The notes under the pieces: generated by a model | Database searches by the model: none | The model's input: the letters and a program-made list of their open reading frames with translations, nothing else | Told to the model about the DNA's origin: nothing | Translations under genes and position numbers: made by a program | Assembly (NCBI RefSeq): GCF_004794465.1 | Contig: NZ_SSDJ01000040.1 | Span: 1 to 32,009 of the forward strand | Reading direction: 5' to 3' | Length of the DNA stretch: 32,009 bases | Origin: Microbacterium sp. K24 | Lineage (GTDB): Bacteria > Actinomycetota > Actinomycetes > Actinomycetales > Microbacteriaceae | In this document: positions 23,601 through 30,656 of the stretch, one piece after another | Layout: every line of letters begins with the position of its first letter | How positions within the stretch are numbered: the stretch's first letter is position 1

Positions 23601-24358
23601 GGATCCTCGAGGATGCGGGTGTAGACCGCGATCGTGAGGTCGAGGTCGCGGTACTCCTCCATGTCGAGGTTGATGAAGGTGCTGTCGGATGCCGCCGTCA
23701 GATACAGGGGCAGGAGCCGTTCGACCACGGCATCGACGATCTCGTCGAACGCCCACATCGAGATGTGGCTGATGATCGCGGAGACCTTCACCGAGACGTA
23801 GTCGACGTCGGGGCGGCGGATGAGTTCGTGGATGCCGTCGAGCCGGCGCTTCGCCTCCGCTTCTCCGAGGACGGCTTCGCCGAGGAGGTTGAGATTCACC
23901 CGTGTCTGCGTGCCGCCGTTCGTCGCGGGGTCGCGGATCTTCTCCAGCGCGGGGCCGAGCTTGGCCGGACGCGCATCGACGACGAGGTGTCCGACCATGT
24001 CGCGGAGCACGCGTCGGGCGATCGGCACGACCGGCGAGGGCAGCACCTGGGCCATGCCGCCGCCGAGGCGCACGGCGGACCGCAGGTACCAGGGCAGGAA
24101 CTCCGGCACGATCGGGGCGATGCGGTGCAGCTGCGCGGCCGCGGCCGACAGGCTCTCCGGGCGCATGACGCCGTCGACGAAGCCGAGCGTGAAGGGCAGT
24201 CCGTTCGTGTCCTGCAGCACGCCGGCGAGCCGCTCCGCCGCGGGGTCGACCACGGCGGCCGCTGCTTCGGTCACCCAGCGGCGTGCGAGCTCGACGGCAC
24301 GATCTGCGAGGGGAGCGGATGCCACGGCATCCGCGGAGGATGACGACGACTCTGCCAT
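20675..24358 (-). CDS. putA: Bifunctional proline dehydrogenase / P5C dehydrogenase
   Basis: 1227 residues from ATG 24358. The proline dehydrogenase barrel spans ~100-440 with VNLNLLGEAVLGEAEA, VSVKVSAIISHISMW, KVRLVKGANLAMEH and a C-terminal RRLEENASADNFLSAAF. The aldehyde dehydrogenase domain spans ~540-1010 with TPPWNFPLAIPAGG, general base E771 (AETSGKNAMI) and nucleophile C805 (GQKCSAASL). About 200 further C-terminal residues follow. No N-terminal ribbon-helix-helix is present, so it is not a self-regulating PutA. It oxidises proline to P5C with FAD and P5C to glutamate with NAD. A GTG at 24439 would extend it 27 residues and overlap pntB as GTGA, but those codons are atypical. Confidence 0.93.
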   Translation of the reverse strand: MAESSSSSADAVASAPLADRAVELARRWVTEAAAAVVDPAAERLAGVLQDTNGLPFTLGFVDGVMRPESLSAAAAQLHRIAPIVPEFLPWYLRSAVRLGGGMAQVLPSPVVPIARRVLRDMVGHLVVDARPAKLGPALEKIRDPATNGGTQTRVNLNLLGEAVLGEAEAKRRLDGIHELIRRPDVDYVSVKVSAIISHISMWAFDEIVDAVVERLLPLYLTAASDSTFINLDMEEYRDLDLTIAVYTRILEDPRLTDLEAGIVLQAYLPDALPALQELTAWAQDRVAHGGAPIKVRLVKGANLAMEHVEAKLHGWTPATYDTKLDTDANYLRCLDWALTPERTAAVRLGIAGHNLFGIAYAWLLAGERGVRGAIEFEMLLGMAQGQVQAVSREVGAVLLYVPVVEPAEFDVAISYLVRRLEENASADNFLSAAFRLDEDESLFVREQDRFLDALDRSTDPTLRIGPRRTQDRLAPVHESVRPAPAAAAPETDLTKAVLGISRGSDDSEGGGFLETAVYSAREVGEDAGGAPGFSNTADTDPALPANRDWARAVRDSIPGSTVGNTTLHAARIDDPAALEQTVRRVHDAAPAWGSRPAAERAEVLLRAAAALESRRGELIEVAASETGKVFAEADVEVSEAVDFARYYAAKARELDAVAGASFVPARVTVVTPPWNFPLAIPAGGVLAALAAGSGVVFKPAPQARRCAALIAEALWQAGIPRDVLALVDIDEGELGRQLITHEAIDRVILTGAWDTAALFRSWRPDLSLLAETSGKNAMIITPSADLDLAVADLVKSAFGHAGQKCSAASLAILVGPVGRSPRFARQLADAVRSLHVGWPTDPLAEIGPVIEKPQGKLAWALNELEGDEQWLIEPVLDPGDDGSGRLWRPGIRVGVQPGSRFHTEEFFGPVLGIMHAPTLERAIELQNAVAYGLTAGLHTQDPDDLAQWLERVQAGNLYVNRGITGAIVQRQPFGGWKRSSVGPGAKAGGPNYLIGLGSWRSRPGGPASSTLHLRGLDSRITALIESAQPALAYEEFEWLRRSALSDALAWDREFGQVRDVSRLGIERNLFRYRPVPVEIRATDDATLQDLLRVVIAGVRAGARFILSTPVGLPAEVRRALGDLDAVVFLETADEWRERMLRHEDPVEGDRRPPAGRNRVRLVGGRDAVAAAHSALAAASGGDPDLAVYDGEVTAAARIELLPFVHEQSISITAHRYGNIDGRFSDVI

Positions 24359-24365
24359 GGTCTCC

Positions 24366-24371
24366 ACATTA
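24366..24371 (-). promoter_or_regulatory. Possible internal -10 box before putA
   Basis: TAATGT on the minus strand ends 7 nt before the putA ATG, in the gap after pntB. GGAG also lies between it and the start, so either leaderless or ordinary initiation is possible. No convincing -35 is seen. Confidence 0.25.
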
Positions 24372-24435
24372 GGTCGCGATCCCCGCCGAGCCGCGGACGC
24401 CACCCGGTCGAGGACCGAGCGCGTCCGCCGCTGCG

Positions 24436-25833
24436 TCACAGCGCCGCGATGATGTCCTCCACCTTCTGCTTCGCGTCACCGAACAGCATCGACGCGTTGT
24501 CGCGGAAGAACAGCGGGTTCTGCACCCCGGCGTAACCGGCGGCCATCGACCGCTTGAAGACGATCACGGTCTCGGCCTCCCACACCTTCAGCACCGGCAT
24601 CCCGGCGATGGGGCTCGACGGATCCTCGGCGGCCGCCGGATTCACGGTGTCGTTGGCGCCGATGACGAGCACGACCGAGGTCGAGGCCAGGTCGTCGTTG
24701 ATCTCGTCCATGCTGAGCACGATGTCGTACGGCACCTTCGCCTCGGCGAGCAGCACGTTCATGTGCCCCGGCAGGCGGCCGGCGACCGGATGGATGCCGA
24801 AGCGCACGTCGACGCCCTTCTCCCGCAGCCGGCGCACGAGGTCGGCGACCGGGTACTGCGCCTGCGCGACGGCCATGCCGTAGCCGGGCGTGATGACGAC
24901 GGTTCGCGCCGCGGTGAGCACCTCGGCCGCGCCCTCGGCGGTGATCTCGCGGTGCTCGCCGTACTCGGCATCCGTCGCTGTGGGTGCGGCGATTCCGAAG
25001 CCTCCGGCGATCACCGAGAGGAACGACCGGTTCATCGCCTTGCACATGACGTACGAGAGGTACGCACCCGACGAGCCGACGAGAGCACCGGTCACGATCA
25101 GCAGGTCGTTGTTCAGCAGGAAGCCCGCCGCGGCGGCCGCCCACCCCGAGTAGCTGTTGAGCATCGAGACGACGACGGGCATGTCGCCGCCGCCGATCGA
25201 GGCGACCAGGTGCCAGCCCAGCGCGAACGCGAGAACCGTGACCCCGATCAGCAGACCGAGCTGCTGGTCGTTCACGAACCAGACCGTCAGCACGACGAAC
25301 GCGAGGAGCGCGCCGATGTTCAGCACGTTCTTCCCCGGCAGCATCAGCGGCTTGGACGAGATCTTCGCCGACAGCTTCAGGTACGCCACGATCGACCCGG
25401 TGAACGTGACGCCACCGATGAAGATTCCGATGAAGACCTCGGCGTTGTGGATCCCCTCCAGCGCGGCCGGGATCTCCGGGTGTGCGAGGTAGCCGTTCCA
25501 TCCGACCAGCACGGCGGCGAGACCGACGAAGCTGTGCAGCAGGGCGATGAGCTCCGGCATCCCCGTCATCTCGACGGATCGTGCACGCCAGAGACCGATC
25601 GCGGCGCCGATGACCACCGCAGCCACGAGCAGTCCGAGCCCGAGGAGGGCGCCCGTGGTCCAGGCATCCGCCACGGTGAGGGCGACGGTCGCGAGCAGCG
25701 CGATCGTCATACCCGAGATGCCGTAGACCACGCCGGAACGGGCGGACTCGTGGCGGCTGAGCCCGGCGAGGCTCAGGATGAACAGCAGGGCGGCGACGAT
25801 GTAGGCCGCTCCCGCGAGGGCGTCGACGGTCAC
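24436..25833 (-). CDS. pntB: NAD(P) transhydrogenase, beta subunit
   Basis: 465 residues from GTG 25833, overlapping the pntA stop (GTGA), close to the usual ~462. The first ~270 residues are membrane-embedded domain II with many hydrophobic helices and [22 protein letters not shown] (key residues [11 protein letters not shown]). The last ~180 form the NADP-binding domain [62 protein letters not shown] and a C-terminal [15 protein letters not shown]. With PntA it uses the proton gradient to drive hydride transfer from NADH to NADP. Confidence 0.96.
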   Translation of the reverse strand: MTVDALAGAAYIVAALLFILSLAGLSRHESARSGVVYGISGMTIALLATVALTVADAWTTGALLGLGLLVAAVVIGAAIGLWRARSVEMTGMPELIALLHSFVGLAAVLVGWNGYLAHPEIPAALEGIHNAEVFIGIFIGGVTFTGSIVAYLKLSAKISSKPLMLPGKNVLNIGALLAFVVLTVWFVNDQQLGLLIGVTVLAFALGWHLVASIGGGDMPVVVSMLNSYSGWAAAAAGFLLNNDLLIVTGALVGSSGAYLSYVMCKAMNRSFLSVIAGGFGIAAPTATDAEYGEHREITAEGAAEVLTAARTVVITPGYGMAVAQAQYPVADLVRRLREKGVDVRFGIHPVAGRLPGHMNVLLAEAKVPYDIVLSMDEINDDLASTSVVLVIGANDTVNPAAAEDPSSPIAGMPVLKVWEAETVIVFKRSMAAGYAGVQNPLFFRDNASMLFGDAKQKVEDIIAAL

Positions 25834-27380
25834 TTGCGGCCGCCCTTCGCCGGGTTCCCGAGCGTGAACATCGCGAGCATCCGACGGGTGACCGCGAATC
25901 CTCCGAAGATGTTGATGGACGCCAGCAGCACGGCGATCGCCGCGAGCACCTGCACCACCGGGATGGCGGAGGTGATCTGCAGCATGGCGCCGACGACGAT
26001 CACGCCGGAGATGGCGTTCGTCACCGACATGAGGGGCGTGTGCAGCGCGTGGTGCACCTTGCCGATCACGTAGAAGCCGATCACGACCGAGAGCACGAGC
26101 ACGGTGAAATGCTGCGGCAGCGGCGCGGGCGCGAACGCGTTCACGGCGAACAGCGCGGCGATGCCGACGACGATGAGTGCGACCTTGCGTCCGGTCGACA
26201 TGGTCGCAGGCGTCGCGATCTCGGTCGGGGCCTCGACCGCCTTCGCGGGGGCGGCGGCGACCTGCACGGCGGGCGGCGGCCACGTGACGGCCCCGTCACG
26301 CACGACGGTGACCGAGCGCTGCACGACGTCGTCGAAGTCGATCACCAGCTGCCCGTCCTTCGCGGGCGTCAGGAGGGCGACGAGGTTCGCGAGGTTGGTG
26401 CCGTACAGCTGCGAGGCCTGCGCCGCGAGGCGCGAGGCGAGGTCGGTGTAACCGAGGATGATCACGCCGTTGCCGGTCACGATGCGCTCCCCCGCGACCG
26501 AGCCCTCGACGTTGCCGCCCTGTCCGGCGGCCATGTCGACGATGACGCTGCCCGGCTTCATGAGCGCGACGTCGGATGCCGTGATCAGACGCGGCGCCGC
26601 ACGGCCCGGGATCAGCGCGGTCGTGATGATGATGTCGACGTCGGCGGCCTGCTCGGTGTAGATCTCCGCGGCACGGCGGTCGTAGTCCTCGCTCGTCGCC
26701 TTCGCGTAGCCGTCGGCGGATGCCGCGACCGCGACATCGACCGCCAGATAGGTGCCGCCGATCGAGCTGACCTGGTCGGCCACCTCGGGCCGGGGGTCGG
26801 TGGCGCGCACGATCGCGCCGAGACTGGATGCCGCGCCGATCGCGGCGAGACCCGCGACTCCGGCTCCGGCGACGAGCACCTTCGCCGGCGGCACCTTGCC
26901 CGCGGCGGTGACCTGCCCGGTGAAGAAGCGTCCGAATTCGTGCGCGGCCTCGACGACGGCGCGGTACCCGGCGATGTTGGCCATCGAGCTCAGCACGTCC
27001 ATCGACTGTGCGCGCGAGATGCGCGGCACCGCGTCGAGGGCGAGCGCGGTGATACTCCGCTGCGCGAGCGACGCGACCAGCTCGGGGCGAAGTGCCGGCG
27101 ACAGCAGCGCGATGAGCGTCGCTCCGTCGGCGAGCAGCGCGATCTCCGCGGCATCCGGCGCCGTGATCGCGAGTACGACCTCGCTCCCCCACGCCCCGGT
27201 GCGGTCGACGATCGTCGCCCCCGCCGCTTCGTACTCCGCGTCGGGGTACGACGCGGACGCGCCCGCTCCCCGCTCCACGTTGACCGTGTGGCCCAGCTTC
27301 CTCAGCGACGCGATCGTCGCCGGGGTGGCCGAGACCCGTGCTTCGCCCGCAGGCTCCCGCACGATGCCGATGACTGCCAC
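25830..27380 (-). CDS. pntA: NAD(P) transhydrogenase, alpha subunit
   Basis: 516 residues from GTG 27380, with GGAGGAG 3 nt upstream; longer in-frame starts lack support. Domain I (NAD-binding) covers ~1-380: [19 protein letters not shown] at the N-terminus, the glycine-rich [20 protein letters not shown] region (G-A-G-V-A-G at ~171-176), [17 protein letters not shown], and [21 protein letters not shown] linker with [11 protein letters not shown] follows, then the domain II helices shared with PntB, including [20 protein letters not shown]. It is the single-chain E. coli-like alpha subunit, not the split PntAa/PntAb form. Apparently the first gene of a pntA-pntB-putA operon, with a 270-bp regulatory region upstream. 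Confidence 0.96.
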   Translation of the reverse strand: MAVIGIVREPAGEARVSATPATIASLRKLGHTVNVERGAGASASYPDAEYEAAGATIVDRTGAWGSEVVLAITAPDAAEIALLADGATLIALLSPALRPELVASLAQRSITALALDAVPRISRAQSMDVLSSMANIAGYRAVVEAAHEFGRFFTGQVTAAGKVPPAKVLVAGAGVAGLAAIGAASSLGAIVRATDPRPEVADQVSSIGGTYLAVDVAVAASADGYAKATSEDYDRRAAEIYTEQAADVDIIITTALIPGRAAPRLITASDVALMKPGSVIVDMAAGQGGNVEGSVAGERIVTGNGVIILGYTDLASRLAAQASQLYGTNLANLVALLTPAKDGQLVIDFDDVVQRSVTVVRDGAVTWPPPAVQVAAAPAKAVEAPTEIATPATMSTGRKVALIVVGIAALFAVNAFAPAPLPQHFTVLVLSVVIGFYVIGKVHHALHTPLMSVTNAISGVIVVGAMLQITSAIPVVQVLAAIAVLLASINIFGGFAVTRRMLAMFTLGNPAKGGRK

Positions 27381-27615
27381 TTGCTCCTCCTCCGCCCGTC
27401 TGCTGCGACGGGGTCTGCGCGGGCAGCGATGCCCGTATGTTCCGCTCACAGTACTGAGAGCGCGCGGCAGTCACGTTCTCTTCTTGTCACATTACGAGAA
27501 AAGAATTCCAGTTTTTTAGGTATACGTATGTCGGGGAGGGCACCGCTCCCCGGCGCGCGGGGGCGCTCCGGGGACGAACTCCTCGTTGTTGTCAGTGCCA
27601 CCGGTCGGGCTTAGG
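27381..27615 (-). promoter_or_regulatory. pntA upstream region with an 18-bp palindrome
   Basis: GCTCACAGTACTGAGAGC at 27444-27461 is a palindrome with one mismatched pair around a perfect CAGTACTG core, about 65 bp before the pntA start. Further upstream the DNA is clearly A/T-richer than its surroundings (27478-27530), with ATACGTAT at 27522-27529. The pntA promoter is probably here, but I cannot place -35 and -10 boxes confidently. Confidence 0.45.
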
Positions 27616-27647
27616 CGGTGGCCGGGTCGCAGCGGACCCGGCCACCG
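27616..27647 (-). terminator. Hairpin terminator after the small secreted-protein gene
   Basis: A perfect 13-bp stem, CGGTGGCCGGGTC with its complement, around the 6-nt loop GCAGCG. It begins 10 bp after the stop codon at 27658. No T-tract follows, as often in high-GC actinobacteria. Confidence 0.75.
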
Positions 27648-27657
27648 GCTGATCTGC

Positions 27658-28092
27658 TCAGAACTTCGCACCTGCGGCGTCGGCGCTGACGGCACCCGAG
27701 GCGATGTCACTAAAAGCCTGGGCGACCCTTTCGATCTTCGCCGCAGCGGTCGTGTAGAAGCCATCGCGACCGTGCTGCTGGATGTAAGCAGATGCTTGCA
27801 GGAGGGCGGTGGCGGAACTGCCTCGGAAATAACTCCTCGCGCTGTCAATCGTGTTCAAAGCTGACGTCACTGCCTGTTGACGCGCATTCCAATCTCTCAG
27901 ATTCCGCAGTTTCTGCGCATCGGCGCGCAGACTGGAAGCGAGGTTGCCCAGTTGCGCCAGGTTCGGGCGCAGAAACGGAGCGTGGGCACCAACCTCGCTC
28001 AGAGGTGCGGTCGTTGCGAGCGCCGGGGTGCCCGATGCCAGGAGCGTCAGCCCTAGTGCGGCAACAGAGAGCGTCTTCACTGTCCTCTTCAT
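27658..28092 (-). CDS. Small secreted protein, unknown function
   Basis: 144 residues. A Sec signal peptide (MKRTVKTLSVAALGLTLLAS) ends at a probable cleavage site ALA-TT near residue 27. The mature ~117 residues look alpha-helical, with NLASSLRADAQKLRNLRDWN, ALNTIDSARSYFRGSSATAL and AKIERVAQAFSDIASG; there are no cysteines and I recognise no family. The start at 28092 has GGAG at 6 nt; an in-frame ATG two codons earlier directly abuts the GGAG. Third positions are less G/C-biased than in neighbouring genes (codons such as TTA-class and AAA-class appear), the region is visibly lower in GC, and it is framed by several hairpins. Recent acquisition is plausible. Confidence 0.78.
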   Translation of the reverse strand: MKRTVKTLSVAALGLTLLASGTPALATTAPLSEVGAHAPFLRPNLAQLGNLASSLRADAQKLRNLRDWNARQQAVTSALNTIDSARSYFRGSSATALLQASAYIQQHGRDGFYTTAAAKIERVAQAFSDIASGAVSADAAGAKF

Positions 28093-28114
28093 ACTCATCT
28101 CCGATCATTCAAGA

Positions 28115-28188
28115 CCCTCGAAAGCGAGGGCGATCAAGAACGTACTCAAGGACTTACCCGTTGTCTGTCCGTCGTTCGGGGGACAGAC
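28115..28188. other. Two hairpins in the leader of the small secreted-protein gene
   Basis: CCCTCG-AAAG-CGAGGG at 28115-28130 is a perfect stem-loop just before the gene. GTCTGTCC (28163-28170) and GGACAGAC (28181-28188) form a second 8-bp stem with a 10-nt loop. They could be operators or leader RNA structure. No clear promoter boxes were found among them. Confidence 0.45.
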
Positions 28189-28191
28189 CTC

Positions 28192-28219
28192 GAGGCCGGG
28201 GCGGCTGCACCTCGGCCTC
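28192..28219 (-). terminator. Hairpin after the thioesterase gene
   Basis: GAGGCCG (28192-28198) and CGGCCTC (28213-28219) form a 7-bp stem around a 14-nt loop, 20 bp after the thioesterase stop. No T-tract follows. Between it and the stop, TACCGGAA is present twice in tandem. Confidence 0.45.
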
Positions 28220-28238
28220 CCCTACCGGAATACCGGAA

Positions 28239-28799
28239 TCACGACCAGACGCTCGGCGCCTTCACCCGCACGGGAGGCAGAGCGGATGCCGCGGCCCAGT
28301 CGTGCACCCACGGGTCGATCTCCGGCACGCCCTCGGGCTTGCCGACCGCGGCGAAGAGCTCCTCGTTGCTGACGGTGCCGCCGGTGCGTCGCAGCATCCG
28401 CGCCCGCACGATGGCCCGCGCGTAGACCTCGCCGTCGACCACGGCGCGATGCTCCATGAACAGCGCCTTCTCGTCGTGGCCGATGAAGCGCGACTGCACC
28501 TCGAACCGCTGCCAGAGCTGCAGCGACTTGCGGAAGGTGATGGTCTCGCTCGACACGACCGCGTACCAGCCCTGGTCCTTCATCGCGCCGAAGAGACCGG
28601 TGCGGATGAGCAGATCCCAGCGCCCGAGATCGAACAGCGACAGGTAGCGGCCGTTGTTCATGTGCCGCAGGATGTCGATGTCGGTCGGCAGGGTCGTGAG
28701 CCGGACGGTGCCGACGGCGGTGGGGTCGAGGGTCTTCCCTCGCCGCGCGCGACGCCGTGCGCGGAGGATCACGAGAAGGGTGCGCCAGATCACATTCAC
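28239..28799 (-). CDS. Acyl-CoA thioesterase-like hotdog-fold protein
   Basis: 186 residues from GTG 28799. After a short basic N-terminus with one hydrophobic stretch (NVIWRTLLVILRARRRARRG), the hotdog signature TDIDILRHMNNGRYLSLFDL appears at ~39-58; the aspartate, histidine and asparagine in it are the positions typical of 4HBT/THEM6-like thioesterases. It continues with VVSSETITFRKSLQLWQRFE, FIGHDEKALFMEH and ARAIVRARML. It probably hydrolyses acyl-CoA or acyl-carrier thioesters; the substrate is unknown. No Shine-Dalgarno is visible, but TACGAT ends 8 nt before the GTG. Confidence 0.85.
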   Translation of the reverse strand: MNVIWRTLLVILRARRRARRGKTLDPTAVGTVRLTTLPTDIDILRHMNNGRYLSLFDLGRWDLLIRTGLFGAMKDQGWYAVVSSETITFRKSLQLWQRFEVQSRFIGHDEKALFMEHRAVVDGEVYARAIVRARMLRRTGGTVSNEELFAAVGKPEGVPEIDPWVHDWAAASALPPVRVKAPSVWS

Positions 28800-28807
28800 G
28801 AGGATCG

Positions 28808-28836
28808 ATCGTAGCCATCGACGAACGATCCGCGAA
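28808..28836 (-). promoter_or_regulatory. Candidate leaderless promoter of the thioesterase gene
   Basis: Minus strand: TTCGCG (28831-28836), 17-bp spacer, TACGAT (28808-28813), start codon 8 nt later. It lies in the 130-bp divergent region shared with the GNAT gene. Confidence 0.35.
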
Positions 28837-28894
28837 CATCATTGTGCGAATCCTCCAGCCCCTCGATCCGTGTCGTTCACGGCATCCGCTCGAT

Positions 28895-28923
28895 TTCCTG
28901 ATCTCGGATGCCGCGCGTAGAGT
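28895..28923 (+). promoter_or_regulatory. Candidate leaderless promoter of the GNAT gene
   Basis: TTCCTG (28895-28900), 17-bp spacer, TAGAGT (28918-28923), and the ATG 6 nt later. The -10 box is identical to that of the peptide operon at 14218-14223. Confidence 0.4.
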
Positions 28924-28929
28924 CGCGGC

Positions 28930-29439
28930 ATGAGCGCCGAAGCCCAGCCCGAAGTCATCGTCCGTCCGGTCCGTGATGTGGATGCGGAAGCCCTCGGTCG
29001 CGTGCACGCGCAGTGCTGGCACGAGACCTACGACCACCTCATCAGCAAGGCGGCGCTCGAGCGGGTCTCCCCCCGCCGCATGGCCGAGCTGTGGACGCAC
29101 TGGGCCGCCCAGGGCCCCGAGTTCACCATGAGGGCTGCTCTCGTCGACGGCGAGATCGTCGGCTTCGTCGGCTCCGGCCCGGCTCGCGACAAGGACGCTC
29201 CGGCGTTCCGCGAGCTCTACTTCATCTACCTGCTCGACGCGCTGCACGGCACCGGCATCGGCCAGAAGCTCTTCGACGCCGCGGTGGAGCCGGATGAGCC
29301 GCTGTACCTGTGGGTCGCCGAGGACAACCCCCGTGCGCACCGCTTCTACACGCGCAACGGCTTCACGCTCGACGGCGCCACGCACACCGAGCCCTTCCTC
29401 GGCGAGACGCTGACCGAAGTCCGCTTCGTCCGCTCCTGA
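28930..29439 (+). CDS. GNAT-family N-acetyltransferase
   Basis: 169 residues. N-terminal VIVRPVRDVDAEALGRVHAQCWHETY is GNAT motif C/D-like (key residues R-P-V-R-D-D...W-H-E-T-Y). The acetyl-CoA-binding stretch reads LYFIYLLDALHGTGIGQKLF (~97-116, with G-T-G-I-G as the pyrophosphate loop), followed by LWVAEDNPRAHRFYTRNGF (~136-154). The pattern resembles RimI-like acetyltransferases that modify small amines or protein N-termini; the acceptor is unknown. It is unrelated in sequence to the GNAT protein of the D-amino acid cassette. Confidence 0.9.
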   Translation: MSAEAQPEVIVRPVRDVDAEALGRVHAQCWHETYDHLISKAALERVSPRRMAELWTHWAAQGPEFTMRAALVDGEIVGFVGSGPARDKDAPAFRELYFIYLLDALHGTGIGQKLFDAAVEPDEPLYLWVAEDNPRAHRFYTRNGFTLDGATHTEPFLGETLTEVRFVRS

Positions 29440-29441
29440 GG

Positions 29442-29462
29442 GCAGGCCTCCGCGAGACCTGC
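29442..29462. terminator. Short hairpin between convergent GNAT and thiolase genes
   Basis: GCAGG-C-CTC / GAG-A-CCTGC with a 3-nt loop: eight pairs and one mismatch, filling most of the 36-bp convergent gap. A bidirectional terminator is likely. Confidence 0.5.
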
Positions 29463-29475
29463 TTCCCGGCCGGCG

Positions 29476-30627
29476 TCAGAGACGCTCGAGGATCGTGACG
29501 TTCGCGACGCCGCCGCCCTCGCACATCGTCTGCAGGCCGTAGCGTCCGCCGGTGCGCTCGAGCTCGGCGAGCAGCGTCGTCATCAGCCGGGTGCCCGTGG
29601 CTCCGATCGGGTGCCCGAGCGCGATCGCACCGCCGTTGACGTTGACCTTCTCGTGCGGCACGTGGAGCTCGCGCATCCAGGCGAGCGCGACCGACGCGAA
29701 GGCCTCGTTGATCTCGAACAGGTCGATGTCGGAGACGGTCAGACGGGTCCGCTCCAGCGCGTGCCGGGTCGCGGGTATCGGCGCCGTGAGCATGAACACG
29801 GGATCGTCGCCCCGCACCGAGATGTGGTGCACGCGCGCACGGGGCACGAGGCCGTGCTCCTTGACCGCGCGCTCGCTCGCGATGAGCACCGCGCTCGACG
29901 CATCGCTGATCTGCGACGAGACGGCGGCGGTGATGCGGCCTCCGGGTCGCAGCGGCTGCAGCCCCGCCATCCGTTCCAGCGAGGTGTCGCGGCGTACGCC
30001 CTCGTCATGGTCGAGGCCGGCCAGCGGTGCGATCTGACGCGCGAAGCGACCCTCGTCCTGGGCCTGAGCCGCGCGCCGGTGGCTCTCGAGGGCGAACTGC
30101 TCCATGTCTTCGCGGGTGATGTCCCACTTCTCGGCGATCAGCTCCGCGCCGGCGAACTGCGAGATCTCCTGGTCGCCGTAGCGAGCCTGCCAGCCCGGCG
30201 ACTCCGCGTACAGAGTCGTGAAACCGTACGCCTCGCCGACGACGGCAGACGAGGAGAGCGGCACCTGCGACATGTTCTGCAGCCCGCCCGCGATCACGAG
30301 GTCGGCGGTGCCGCTCATCACCGCCTGCGCCGCGAAATGCACGGCCTGCTGGCTCGAACCGCACTGGCGATCGATCGTGACGCCCGGCACGTGCTCGGGG
30401 AATCCGGCAACCAGCAGGGCGGTGCGGGCGACGTTGCCGGCCTGGCCGCCGATCGCGTCGATCGTGCCGAGGATGACGTCGTCGATGGCGCCCGGATCGA
30501 TGCCGGCGCGCTCGACCAGCGCGCGCAGACTGTGCGCGCCCAGGTCTGCGGGGTGGATGCCGGCGAGCGAGCCGCCCCGTCGGCCCACGGGCGAGCGGAC
30601 CGCGTCGACGATGTATGCCTCTGCCAT
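29476..30627 (-). CDS. Acetyl-CoA acyltransferase (thiolase)
   Basis: 383 residues from ATG 30627, with GAAGGAG 7 nt upstream. Thiolase active-site residues are all present: C89 (DRQCGSSQQ), H339 (GHPIGATG) and C369 (CEGGG). Also seen: IVDAVRSPVGRRGGSLAG at the N-terminus and NEAFASVALAWMRE. It belongs to the degradative (type I) thiolases of beta-oxidation, cleaving 3-ketoacyl-CoA, although biosynthetic use cannot be excluded. It follows the cytochrome b-like gene by 29 bp on the same strand; no other fatty-acid oxidation gene is adjacent. Confidence 0.94.
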   Translation of the reverse strand: MAEAYIVDAVRSPVGRRGGSLAGIHPADLGAHSLRALVERAGIDPGAIDDVILGTIDAIGGQAGNVARTALLVAGFPEHVPGVTIDRQCGSSQQAVHFAAQAVMSGTADLVIAGGLQNMSQVPLSSSAVVGEAYGFTTLYAESPGWQARYGDQEISQFAGAELIAEKWDITREDMEQFALESHRRAAQAQDEGRFARQIAPLAGLDHDEGVRRDTSLERMAGLQPLRPGGRITAAVSSQISDASSAVLIASERAVKEHGLVPRARVHHISVRGDDPVFMLTAPIPATRHALERTRLTVSDIDLFEINEAFASVALAWMRELHVPHEKVNVNGGAIALGHPIGATGTRLMTTLLAELERTGGRYGLQTMCEGGGVANVTILERL

Positions 30628-30656
30628 GCTGTGCTCCTTCGAGGGACGGAGGTGGA

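Noticed and set aside
22136..24343. Long plus-strand open frame opposite putA
   Set aside because: Antisense shadow of a real minus-strand gene; the translation is rich in Arg, Gly, Asp and His with no recognisable domain.
24359..24439. 27-codon N-terminal extension of PutA from a GTG overlapping pntB
   Set aside because: The 4-bp overlap is attractive, but the segment is Arg-rich and uses atypical codons (GGA, CGA, CCT, AAT), and proline dehydrogenase similarity begins later. Kept only as an alternative.
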